A DNA stretch of 64,000 nucleotides from Anaeramoeba flamelloides (taxonomy: Eukaryota > Metamonada > Anaeramoebidae). Location of the stretch: NCBI GenBank assembly GCA_027625915.1, contig JANTQA010000060.1, positions 5,456,001 through 5,520,000 of the forward strand, read 5' to 3'. This document shows, one piece after another, positions 34,234 to 46,007 of the stretch (the first letter of the stretch is position 1; each line of letters begins with the position of its first letter). The notes under the pieces were generated by a model. That model saw nothing but the letters and a program-made list of their open reading frames with translations, was not told the origin of the DNA and ran no database searches. The translations under genes and the position numbers were made by a program.

Positions 34234-37200
34234 TTAATCATCATTACTATCACTACTATTGCTAGTTTCACTGGTAAACTGGGATACTGAAGATAATTCA
34301 AACTTTTTATTATATTTTTCTTTTCCTTTCTTCTTTTTCATTTCTTTATTATCATCTTTTCTTTTCTTTTCAAAAGATTCAGTTTTTCCATTTTCTTTAT
34401 TTAATTGTGCTAATTTATTTAGTTTTATTATTGCCTTTTTTTGTTGTTTAACACTAAGGTTACCCAATTTTTCAAAAACATTTTTTTCATCATTTTTTAA
34501 TTTTTGAACTTCATTTTCAGTTAACAGTTGTGTATAAGAAAAATCATTTGATGGGATTTTTGAAAAAAGAGTTAACCAATTTTTAATTAGCCCCCTATTA
34601 AACGGATTTCTTGTTTTTGTGTATGAATGTTGGTGGTCTTCTTTTGTTGTTATATTTTTTGAAATAAGCTTTATATGGTACCACAATAAAATAGAGACAT
34701 AATAACAAAAAAATAATGATATTAATAATAAGAAAAAACTATACCAACAATCAGATATCCCATCAACGAACGGATTACTTGATTCATTATCTTCCCCATC
34801 TGTATACCTTTGGAAACTTATAATAATATGGAATAATGCAATAACAGCTATATTCAATGTCATTAGTGTTACACAGAATATAAAAAAGAAATAAAAACGA
34901 TAATTTCGAAGCCCAATATCTGATCCTAACTTTTTGAAAAAGAAGAATATAATTGATAATTTATTATTTATGTTTAAGTTGTAAGGTATTGATTAATATT
35001 AAGAAATTAAAGAATAATTTATAAAGCCATTTTCAGAAAGTTTGTCAAAAAGAGTTTTCAAAAGGATATCCAAAACAGTTGATCAGCTTTACTAGAACTA
35101 ATTTTTGAAAAGTTTTTAATACCTTTTTTTCCAAAATTTCTGAAAAATACTTTATCGTAAAAAGAAAAAAAAATATTTACCCATGCACCTATTTTTTATA
35201 TTTTTATTTTTTTTTTTAATATTAAAAGGGAAGAATTGTTTATTTGGAAAAGAAAAAAAATATTTATAATGAAAAATTAATCGCTATAAAATCGAATAAT
35301 AGTTAAATTAACTCTTACAATGATGATCAAATTTCATAACACAATTATTACATTTACTACAATGCGACGCTCTCACTGGCCGATAAATATTACAAGTTCC
35401 TATGATCAATGTAATTTTTTGAATAAAAATTGAAAAAATATTTTAAAAAGATTTTGGGAATTATTTTATATAATAGAATAAAAAATAAAGTTATTTCATT
35501 TTTTTTTTTAATTTTATTTTTTGTAATTGGTAGAAATTGTTTATTTTTTAAAAAGTTAAGAATAGATGCAATAATAAACTAAAATTCAAAATTTTCCACA
35601 CAGCTAAAACGTTCCAAACAATCACATTAATACAATTTCATTGAAATTGGAGATAATTTTGATTTTTGTAAAATATCAAAATCATTTGTTCATCTTTTAG
35701 TTTTTTTTTCTTCATTTCATTGTTTGAATTACATAACTTTTTTCGTTAGATCAAAATATTTTTTTTTTCGAACCATTGATATTAGGTTAAAGTTGAGTTG
35801 TTCCAAATAAAAGAACTCAAATAAAATTAGTTGGTAGAATCTAACCTTTGATCGATCAATATTCCTAATAGAATTTAAACAAATTTACTAATTTATTTTT
35901 TTGTTTTGCTCTCTCCAAAATTTTTAACACACCCTTGATTTATTTGTATTGATAATTAATTATTTATTGTTTTGTGAGTATTGTAATTTATAAAGAAGTG
36001 TTAACATTTCAATTGGTGAATGGTTCTAATTTGGTAAATGTTCTGGGATTGATTAAATAAGTTTTTTTCTTCACAAATCGAATTTTGGTGTGCTAAAAAT
36101 TTTGAATTGGGGTTTAGTATATAAACAAGTAATATGTAGATTATTTTGTTTCGAAAGGGTTAGTTTCTTTTTTATTTAAATAAATTTGTATAGTTCTAAG
36201 ATAATTTTTTTGAGTAGTGAACTAAAAACAATAATATTTTTACCATTGGATATAAAGATAAAGTAAATATTATCTTGATTTGGTATCATTATTTTGATTT
36301 TACAAAAATTACCTGCAATTCTTTTCATGAAATTGTTAAAATATTATTTCCTCATTTTTAGTTTTGAGAAATTTACTAAATGGAAAATAATTGACAAAAC
36401 TAAATCAGAGTATTCATAAAAAATTGTTTTTGACAAAGTGACAGATTACACTAACCAGACAAATCACAGAAACTAAACTATTTTTCAGTCAAAGGGGCCC
36501 AGTTGTAATGGGTAAAATACATGTGTTTAAAGGGTTTGCATAGATATTAGAAGAAAAATTTTATTTTGGAAATTTTCAAAATTGAAATCATTTTTTCACA
36601 TTTTTAACACATTTTTGACACTTAATTCTTTTTGCAAAAAAATTTTTTTATTGCAAGATCAATAGTCATTTGGTAAAAACATGTTATTCTAAGGTTATTG
36701 AAACTGTGAAAATGATTGTTGAGAAATCATATTGATTTCTATTGGAATTTTATTCAATCTTTGATCTTGATATTTGATTAATAAATGTGAAAAATTTTCA
36801 CTTCATTTTCAGTTACTTTTTCAAATAGAGACTACAAATACCAACACACTTCGTTTGTGGACTTGGTTTGTAAAAGAAAAGTATGGAAAATGGAGTGAAA
36901 ATTGTTTCCTATTTATTATTCAAATACTAGTAGAAGTTCAAAATGAACATTCTTGTTTTTCTCAATGGTTACCTAAGAATTTGACTTTTTCAATTTTTAA
37001 GAAAACCAATTGATTAATTAGTTTTCTTTCATACGGATTTCAACAATTCTTTGATGTATATTATTCTGTTTATTTCTTATTTGTTCTTCAAAGGCCAATT
37101 ATATAAAATAATTGATATTTGAAAAAAATGTTGGGCCCCTTTGGCAGAAACAAAGTTTAGAAAATTTATCATTTTGAAAAATTTTTTTGAGTTTTTTTTT

Positions 37201-37561
37201 TAGTTTTTTTGGATGAAGAACAAGTTGAAATGATCTAACTAAAGTATGGTAATATCAATTTATTTAATCATTATTATTCAGGAGAAGATCATGATTTTTC
37301 AGTCTTAATGAGTTGGAAATAAAATTAGTTTATTCTAACGTGATCATTTGAGATATCTCACATTCCAATTTTTGTGGTTTTTATAATACAAGAAGAGTTA
37401 TGGAACTGTAAAAATTATAGGATCTTCCTTTTGGTTATAAATGAAAAAGTTAAAATATGAATTTACGAATAAAAAAAAAAAAATGGGGATTGAAATGTAA
37501 TAAATGTTTTTTAGTATATTGGTAAATATAATAATTAAGAACATAACTCATAATTTAAATT

Positions 37562-37598
<37 letters not shown>

Positions 37599-40500
37599 AA
37601 AACCAATTATATTCAATTTTATCATACATTGTACATTTTTGCCAGAAGATGACAGATTGAAAATCTTCCATATTTATTTAAAAAATGGTAATTTTAAATA
37701 AGTTTTGAACAATAATCATTGGGTTTTAATCAAAAAAAAAAAAATTTTGGACAAAAGACAAAAATAAATTTGAAAAATAACTTTACAAGAAAAATGAAAA
37801 ACAATTTTTTCACTTTTTTTACTCTATTTCTTTTATAGAATTGAAGTTTCAACCAAAAACCTTTAGAGAAAAGAAAGAGTTTAGGTTGTCTAATAATCAT
37901 AATTCAAATACAGAAGATCCAATCATACTCATCATTGATCAGATACATTTTGTATTATTATTTTTGTTTATGCTTTTCTAAGTCAAACCAAGTTCAATAG
38001 CAAAGGTAAAGCCGATGGACCAACCAAGAAGATCTTTCCAAAACAGTCAAATTATATACATATATATTGTGTTTTATTGATTTGTTTTTTTATTTTTATT
38101 TACAAGATCATTTCATTATAAAGAAAGTTTGTGAAACTGGGGGCGGAGAGTAATCTTAGAAAGATATTTCCTATCCCTTATAATTCAATTATTAAAGATT
38201 GAGTTTTGGTAAACTAATATTTGACTCATCAAGCTACATTTTTTTTTTTTTTAAAATCTATTCATTACTAATTTATTATTGGTGGATTGTCTTCAATTCT
38301 TAAAAAGAAAAATTACGAGTAATAATAAAAAATAATAAACTTTGTTTTTGGTTGTATTTTTTATAAACTTTTAAAAAAAAACAAATTAAATTACCTTTGC
38401 AGGACCTAGAAATTTTCATTCAAAACTCGTTTAAATGTGACAAAAAATCATTTATAATCGAAACAAAAAAATATATTATTTTTAATCTCAAAATCTTTGT
38501 TTTTTTTGTCAAATAGCATTTGTTGTAATTTTTTTTTTAATTAGAAAAGTTATCGATATATTGTTGATTTTTCATTTTTGTTTAATTTCTGAAATCACTG
38601 AAAGGGATCCTTCCAACTCAACAACAATACAGCCACTTTTCTTGAACTTTTATTGAAGCCTTTCATAACTACAATAATATAGGTCGTTTATTGGGCTTTT
38701 TTTTTTTTTTTCAAAAAGGACAGATTTTAGGTTTAAAAGTAAAATGAAAAAATGAAAAAAATAAAAGACAATCTTGCCCTAAGGATAGAAAGACTTATTA
38801 TAATATAGGGAGGGGGGACTTTTATTGACTGTTTGTGTGGGAAATATGGTAAAATTTCAATTGGCCATCTTCTCACACAAATGGTCATTTTAAATTATTT
38901 GATAAAAATCCACTAAAAATACTATTATTATCCAATTAAAAAATGAAAATTTTTATTTCAAGTTACCTAACTATTTTTTAATCGAATTGGACGAAAAAAA
39001 AAAAGAAGATCTTCATCAATCATTTGTTAATAAAATTCTTGGGATTAATTGAGCTAAGCTTCCTTATTGAACTTTTGGGATAAAATTGTATTATTTGGAA
39101 TTTGAAATTTACAGTACACGATCATGAAAAAATTTTTTCCAAAAAAATTAAATATTTGCTAATTTTATCCTTTTTAATAACTTCAATTACTATAAACACT
39201 ATTGGTTAATAAAAGATCTTTGATCAAAAAATATTTTTAGAGATATTTTACAATTTAAGTTGAAAAATCCAATTTTCCAGGTTCTATTAAGATTTTTTTT
39301 CAATTTAATAGTAAAAAATTTTAAAAACTTTTTTGCTTCTAGCTAAGACGTAATTTTATTATATTTTAAAAGTATTTTAAATCTGATGAATATCTTTCAA
39401 ATTGGTAATCAAATATTTTGACTATTAAAGAATTATTTGTTCTTTTAAATTGGAAAAAATATTTTTTCTTTTGATTTTTCGTTAGGTTTATTTTAATTTT
39501 TGAAATAAACAGAAAATTAAATAAAATTTCAGTTTATTCCAAAAAGTAAGAAAAACCTAAAAAAAGCGCCGTTAGCTTTTCCAAAATTTAAAAAAATTTA
39601 GTAAAATATAAGATTTTTCTCTATTCTTTTGAATTCTGGAAAAGCGCCGTTAGGTTTTCTTGAGTTTTTTGTTTAGTAGGAAAATCGATAGATTTTCGTT
39701 AGGTTTTTTTTTAATTTAAGAAATAAATCGAAAATTTCTGAAATTTTCTGTTTATTTCAAAAATTAAAAAAAACCTAGGCACTCTAGGGCACTCTACGGA
39801 CACGTTCAATACTTATATCATAAGTTATTTTTTTTATAAATATTTGAGTTTTTTAGATGAGTAGAGTGTTTTCAAAACTCTTTGTTATTATCTCTTAAAA
39901 AAAATATCCTAAAGTTGAATTTAAGAAAAATTCATTGTTACATCCATTTAAAAATTTATACCCCAAAACAGACCTTTTTTTCTAGACTAGGGACTTTTAA
40001 CAAACGCAGTACTATTAACAACAATAAATACAACAGCCTCAAGATTTTTAAGAACTGGTTTGTTGATTATATTGTGAATAAACTCTATTAACAAGGATGA
40101 AATGGTAATTGTAGTAAAATTTTTGTTTAACTTTAAATTTGAAATTTTTTTTTTTCATACAAGTGTACTGATAAACTCAAATAAATGTTTTCAACTTTTG
40201 TGTTAATTTTCCGATTTTAAAAATCCGATAACTCAACTTTCAAAAGATCTCATTTCAAGAACATTTAAAAAATCAACCAACTCTATAAAGTTTCTTTAGA
40301 GTATTGAAAAAAATACCTTACATGAAAATAATCCGAGGTCAAGATTTTTAATTGTGAATATTATGAAAAATTGTTGTCAGAATTTCTTTTATTTTAAATC
40401 AAATCCTTTTTATACACAACCAATCTTTATATGAACTGAGTAATAAACCTATCTAAAGTTCATTAAAGTGGGGGCGTCTATAGAATACTCAAGTAATTGT

Positions 40501-41665
40501 TTGATAACCTAAGTAGATCAACTTTTTTTGAAAAACAAAATCTAGTTTTATAGAGGTTAACGACGAGTTTGGAAAATAGTAATTTTTATTCTTGCTTTTT
40601 TGATTGATTGAATGGTGTTTTGAACAAGTGTGATTTAATTAATCATCATTCTAATAAGTGGGTGAGTTATAATTTTATAAAGTTTTGTTCTTAGAAAAAA
40701 AGATTTGATTTTAACTAAAAGAAATTACACAACAATTTTACTACTATTAACAATTAAAATTCTTGACCTGGGATTATTTTCGTGTAAGGTATTTTTTTCA
40801 ATACTACAATTTAAATCTTTAAATGCCTTTCTTTATCTTTATTCAAAGCTAAGGTAAAAATATTTACAAAAAGGAAAATGTGGTAAGTTGTCGAAATCAT
40901 TTGTTTGAATTTATCAGTAGTTTTCCCATGATTAGTCATATGTTAACTTTTAAGATTAATTCTTTTTTTTTTGATTGACTCTTACAATAAACCAAATCAA
41001 GAATAGTCAAAGATAAAAAGAGAAAGCAGGATTAAAAAAAAAAAAAAAAAAAACAAGAATTCTGAATAAAAAATCGTTACTGCAATATTTTGATTTTAAA
41101 ACTACCCCACCATTTTCTAGATCCAACACTAGACAAGGCTTGTCACTTTCGTCAACTTTATCTTCTGTTGTTTGTAGCTTTGGGAACAAATAAATAAAAA
41201 TTGTAAGGATTTGAAAAATGGACAAAAGAAACAAAAGCTCAGAATTAAAAATACAACTGTTTTATGTTTGTGTTTTGTTTCTTTGGGAAAATATCAAATA
41301 AAGAAATAAAAACAAACCGACTCATAATAAGGAAACCTTTTAAGAATACCTGGATTCGTAAAAGATGTTAAGATCATAAAAAGATCTGCTATCAAGAGAA
41401 GGGCCAATGAAAACCAAAGATAAGAATAATTTTCATATTCTTTACATATCGCTCGTAACGGGAAAACGATTGCTATTATTGAAGGCAAATTAACGACCAA
41501 AAAGCAAGAAATCAATTTCCCATATTCAGGGCCAGTTTGCAAATGACCACAACAAAACACTTTGTTGTTTCCTTGGTGAAGCTTGTAATATTTTTCCTTT
41601 GTGATTGCAGAATGATCTTCGGCTTGAGGATAACGTACTTTGGTTATTACCTCCAAAAGATCCAT
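34234..41665 (-). CDS. DHHC palmitoyltransferase, 5 exons
   Basis: S-acyltransferase predicted to transfer palmitate to cysteines of membrane-associated proteins. Exons are 41665-41318, 41177-41081, 35399-35319, 35188-35181 (8 nt) and 34929-34234, giving 409 residues; all junctions are GT..AG in matching phase. Residues 30-51 have the [13 protein letters not shown] signature of ZDHHC9/14/18-type and plant enzymes. TM1 and TM2 are about 51-75 and 82-104, followed by TNPGILKR. The cysteine-rich domain is about 147-187: [21 protein letters not shown]....DHHC, with catalytic Cys176. TM3 and TM4 follow, then a TTKE motif and an [11 protein letters not shown] block, and a K/E-rich then Ser/Asp-rich tail. 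Odd points are the microexon, a 5.7-kb intron inside the cysteine-rich domain, and LGSDIG where the family has x-N-x-C-IG, so the last zinc cysteine appears as Asp. Confidence 0.9.
35181..35188 (-). other. 8-nt microexon of the DHHC gene
   Basis: Eight bases, GTGCATGG, bounded by an AATAG acceptor and a GTAAAT donor. They supply the last two bases of the catalytic Cys codon plus Ala-Trp. This restores DHHC-A-W at exactly the family spacing to the following IGLRNYRFF block. Without it, the catalytic Cys and the conserved Trp would both be lost. Confidence 0.75.
35582..35933 (-). mobile_element. ~350-bp GTGTTAAAAATTTT-family element, in DHHC intron 2
   Basis: Reverse copy ending AAAATTTTTAACACACCC. 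Landmarks are CGATCAATATTCCTAATAGA, AAAGTTGAGTTGTTCC and TTCGTTAGATCAAAATATTT. It is nearly collinear with 33384-33740 in the opposite orientation. Confidence 0.75.
36473..37160. mobile_element. Inverted-repeat element with GGGGCCC ends
   Basis: The left end CTAAACTATTTTTCAGTCAA continues into AGGGGCCCAG. The right end, read inverted, is CTAAACTTTGTTTCTGCCAA continuing AGGGGCCCAA. The ~690-bp body contains a 79-residue frame (36774-37013) with no recognisable domain. The GC-rich 7-mer is conspicuous in this A/T-rich background. Unclassified, non-autonomous. Confidence 0.65.
39475..39775. repeat. Small CGTTAGGTTTT hairpin repeats
   Basis: Two hairpins of about 80 bp (39481-39558 and 39694-39772) have CGTTAGGTTTTTTTTAATTT-like left arms and the complement AATTAAAAAAAACCTA on the right, enclosing a GAAATAAA/TTTATTTC inner stem. 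Between them AAAAGCGCCGTTAG occurs twice. A diverged relative lies near 4085-4290. They may be minimal MITEs. Confidence 0.5.
40298..40806 (+). mobile_element. ACCGGACATG-family element, copy 2, in DHHC intron 2
   Basis: Ends GTATTGAAAAAAATACCTTA and its inverse TAAGGTATTTTTTTCAATAC. The interior (AGTAATAAACCTATCTAAAG; ATCATCATTCTAATAAGTGG) is collinear with copy 1 at 29959. Its ends have diverged together, keeping their pairing. Confidence 0.8.
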
Positions 41666-42358
41666 TCTTGAAATTTGACTTTTTGGAAATGAATTATTAA
41701 GATTTTGGGTTTGTTAAAAAATAATTATTTGTTGGTTGTGTTTGGTTTCTAAATTTTCTTTTTGAGAAGAAGACTAAAAAAGAATTTTGAAAAAATGAAA
41801 TCACTTTTGAACCAACATTTCTGAACTAATTTTTCAAGGTCGTCATAAATGTGAATAAAAGTCTCAAAATTTTAAGTGGTTTCTTTCTTCTTTCATTGTT
41901 TGTAGATTTTGAAACCATTGTAACTGGATAATTAACCAAAAAAACTCTGCTCACAAATTTAATATTTAATTCAACAAAAAAATATAAAAAGTAAATTTAA
42001 TCGCAAATTCAAAAACATATTATCGGATCTTGAAATAGAAAAGTGATGTAAAAATCTGATTACTAGTAAACAAAGACCTAATTTTCATTGAGTACTCTTT
42101 TTAGAAACGCATTATTGTACTTTGGAAAGTTTGATCCCATTTTTCTTATTTAGAAAAAGTCAAATCCAATTATTTTCAGTTTATATTAAAACAAAGTATT
42201 TCTTTGAATGAAGAAATCTGACAACAGTCAAAAGTTAGCCCAAATTGGCTTTAATAATAAACACACTAGGATTTTAATTTACCCAATCTCAAAAATCCCT
42301 GTCATGTTCAAAAAAATTACAATAATTATTTTAAACTTATTATAATATATTTAATTTA

Positions 42359-42553
42359 CATTCAGTTTCACTTTTAAGACAGAAACTGCTACGAAATTTA
42401 ATGCACAATAAAAATCTCAAATTAAGTCATAAAATTCAGATTCTAGTAAAATAATTTGTGAAAAAAAAAAATTACAAATTTAGTGCATTAATTTGGGATT
42501 TTTTTGTGCCTTAAATTTCGTTGAGAGTTTGTGCCTTAAAGTGGAACTGAATG
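42359..42553. mobile_element. Palindromic MITE (TA-flanked), 195 bp
   Basis: Ends CATTCAGTTTCACTTTTAAG and GTGGAACTGAATG, with TA on both sides (42357-42358, 42554-42555). The two ends carry complementary changes (CATTCAG/CTGAATG), so this subtype had distinct termini before insertion, or pairing was preserved. Confidence 0.8.
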
Positions 42554-43514
42554 TATTTGGAGAAGATTTCAAATCAATTTTTACTTTTTATTTAATAAAA
42601 AAATCAGAGAAAAACCATATAAACATTAAATTAAAAAATATTCACGTAATAACTTTTTAAAACAAATAAAATTCAACTTATAATCTAAAAAAAATACTGG
42701 TTAATCGATTATTTCTAAATAATAAACTTTATTTCGGCCAAATTAACCCAAAAATGTTTTTAAAATATCAATCATTTTTTTAAAATGAACATTTGAAAGA
42801 AATAAAAATCAAACAAGTGGATAAAATTAATCAGAGAATAATTGAAACACTTATACAATAAATTATAACAATCAATATATTTTCTTAAAAAATTAAAACC
42901 TAAAAATCTTAGTTAATAATTAAGAAAAAGAACGACACTTTATTATACTCTTCAATATAAGATCCAAATATAATTTAAATAAAAATTAAATAATTTCTAT
43001 AGTATAATTTTTACTATTTCAATAACAGTATAATCACATTTTTTTTATTATTTTGGCCTTGGAATAAAAAAAAAATTGAAACAAAATACACATAAAAAAA
43101 AAAAAAAGATAAAAGTAGAATATGTAAAAATTTGAAAAAATGATTCCTATTTTGAAATTTTCATTATATTTTTTTTCTTCTAATTTCCATTCAAACCCTT
43201 TAAACATATATAATTAACTCTTAACAACCATACAACTTTACTTCAAAAATAGCATGATTAATATAACATAATTGGTTATTTTGATGAGTTAGTATATAAA
43301 ATAAAGATGAAAAGTATTAAATTTAATCTTATTTTTTAATTTTAATTAGATCTTCAAAAAAATAAAAACCTTTTCCAATTAATAATTACAATTAAAAAAT
43401 AAATGATAAATATTCCAAAATTAATTATTTGGAAAATATTTTTTCGTTCTTGAAACGATGAATGACTAAAAAAAAACAACTTTTATTTCCCATTTTAGTA
43501 CCAATAACTTTAAT

Positions 43515-43708
43515 AAACCAGCTCCACTTTTAAGATACAAACTTTCAAGGAAATTGAAGACACAAAAAAATCTCAAATTATGGCACATTTTTTGGAATTT
43601 TTTTAAACAAATTATAATACCAGAATTTGAATTTTGAGTCAAAATTTGAGATTTTTTTTTGTGCTCTAAATTTTGTTCAAAGTTTATTTCTTAAAAGTAG
43701 AATGGACT
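43515..43708. mobile_element. Palindromic MITE, degenerate copy
   Basis: Left CCAGCTCCACTTTTAAGATA, internal CTCAAATTATGGCAC, right AAAAGTAGAATGGACTATA. It is recognisable as the CAGTCAGTTCCAC family but diverged at both ends; boundaries are approximate. Confidence 0.65.
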
Positions 43709-46007
43709 ATAAATTCTTGAAAATAAAATTAAAAATCAATTTTTTTGAACTTTACGAATTCAATATTTGATTTATTTTTATTAAATTTTTAAAATCAGTT
43801 TAAAGTATTTAGTACATAAAAAATTTCAGAAAATACTTAAATCGAGTTTTCCTAAATATTAAAATACATTTAAATTTCTTTTTTTTTTAGCCTAAAATTC
43901 AAAAAAAAAGATCAGATGTTTTTTATGAAAATTAAATTGTAAACAATAATTTTTTAAAAAAGGACATTTAATGTCCATAAATTTGAATAAGTATCAGTTT
44001 TTTTATCAAATTTAATTGTATATTTATGAAAAAAGTACACGATTACCCTTGAAAAAACAAATAATGCAAGAAGAAGTTTTAAAACCTTATTAATATTCGA
44101 ATGATACCCTGATTTTTTATCTGAAAAATGATCAAAACAATCAAAAAAGGGAAATTTCTTTCTTTTGGTATATTTTTAATATATATTTGTTTTATTATTT
44201 GAATAATTTTAACTTTTTATCAAATAATTTATAGATTTTTTAATTATCATTCAAAGGGGTTAACTTTTTTTTTTCACTAAAATTCAGTTTTAATTTTTTT
44301 TACAGACATATTATTAAAATCAGTTTGTATTTTGATCTTTCATACCAATTTGTATGTCTTAACATAAAAAATAAATTTCTTTGGAAAATTAAAATTGTTG
44401 ACAATAAAATTTTTTCAAAGTAAATATATTTATTTTAAAAAATTCCAAACATCAATTTTCTTCATGTAAATTTGGAATTTTCAAACAATTTTTTTTTTTC
44501 AAATTTACTTTTTTTTTTAAAAAAAAAAAACAAAAAACATCTATATAAGAAGAAGTAATATAATCCACTATACCCTTGATAATATTATTTCAAAACATAA
44601 TAAAATTAATCGATAAAAAGTATACAAATCCTTTTTGAAGTTTTGGAAGAAAACTAAATACAATCCTGAACTAAAATACATTGTAGATGAACACAGAATA
44701 CTAAAAAAATATTTAATCTTAAATTAATAACTCTTTAAAACACTGGTTAGTTTTTCTTTAGATCAAAGAAAACTTGCTAATTATCTAAAAAAAGAAAATT
44801 TCCAATAAATTAAACGAAAATTCACAACAGCTAATTCACACACATTAAACTATTATTACAAAGATATATCTTGAAAATTCCCTCGATTTTTTTTTTTTAA
44901 TCTTTTTATTTTTCTTTTGACAAATCCAAATTGTTTTAATAATCAATGTGTTGTCGTTTTTATTTGAAAGTAACTTTTGGTATAATTTATCTGTTACCAA
45001 ATTTACAATGACAAGTTTTTCAAAATCTTCATAAAAGTTTGAAAAAAACAAGCAAAATTTATTTTTTTGAAATGAGCTTTCCCCGATTAATATTTTTGAT
45101 TTTTTTAAGAGGTTTCTTTTTTACTATTTCAATTTTATCTTCTGTTCTAACTAAAATATAATACTGTAAATAGAAAAAATGGTTTAAATGATAATACCTA
45201 TTAAAGAAAAACACAAAAAATTACTATTTTTTTTTTTTTTTTTTTGGATTAAAAACCAAAAAAATCGTTTCTTGATCCAAAAACTTTTCCAAATTAACAA
45301 ACAAAACATATCAAAATCAAAATCATTTTGTTTACTTCTTACTTGAGTTACTTTCTACTTCATATTCAAATACAATTATACCATTACATTAAACTCTATT
45401 ATATTTGAAAATGAAATGGAAAGTCGGTAAAGCAAGTGAAATTTGATTTTGGAACCCTTTCAAGGGAAAGTTGGAATTTGGATAGTGAGGAAAAGTTGTT
45501 TTTCCATAAATGACAAATTTTCAAAATTTCAACCAGATCCCTTGACTTAACATTCTTTTCCATCAATAAATATGTAAATTTTATGGTTTGTGAATATTAT
45601 TTTTCTGACTAACAACAAAGTCCTTAATTTTTTGGAATTCGAGAACAAAATTAGGAATTGAAAAAAAAATATTAAATTTTCCTTTTTTTGAGGTAAATTA
45701 TTCACAGTTATCTCTTTGACTTCCAACCCAAAGAGTCAACTTTTCAACAGCTACATTCAAAATATAAACACACTTTTTCATGCTCTTCTAACGAGTTAAA
45801 GTTAAAGCAATCCAAGAATAAAAGCATAAAGAATAATTCAGATTTAGGTTTATTATTTCGATTCTTATACAAAGACTTAATTGAGCAGAGGCTTTTATTG
45901 GATACACGAACAAGCTGAAAAAACATTTAGTTTTTCTACACGTTGTTCCACCTTTGCTTTCTAATGGAAAGCTAATGCTCTTTTCAAATAACAAAAGTAA
46001 AACTATC

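Larger units (their letters stand above)
35400..41080 (-). other. 5.7-kb intron 2 of the DHHC gene
   Basis: Runs from donor GTAACG after KYC to acceptor CATAG before TCNIYRP. It holds a ~350-bp family element (35582-35933), a GGGGCCC-ended element (36473-37160), an (AT)n tract (37566-37595), small CGTTAGGTTTT hairpins (39475-39775) and an ACCGGACATG element (40298-40806). Open frames at 36774-37013, 37504-37701 and 39882-40091 are not supported as genes. It is far longer than the 130-250-bp neighbours, evidently grown by insertions. Confidence 0.8.
41666..46007. other. Gene-free interval between the DHHC and SPRY genes
   Basis: The 5' flank of the DHHC gene and 3' flank of the SPRY gene; both read on the minus strand. 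It contains two palindromic MITEs (42359-42553 and about 43515-43708) and many homopolymer runs. Small frames at 44845-45051 and 45744-45994 look like chance or untranslated sequence. Confidence 0.55.

Noticed and set aside
34920-35319. DHHC gene without the microexon (exon 3 joined to ATATTGGG)
   Set aside because: Phase allows it, but the product would read DHHY and lose the catalytic Cys, Trp and correct spacing.
36774-37013. 79-residue frame in DHHC intron 2
   Set aside because: It lies inside the GGGGCCC-ended element, has no recognisable domain, and is short enough to be chance.
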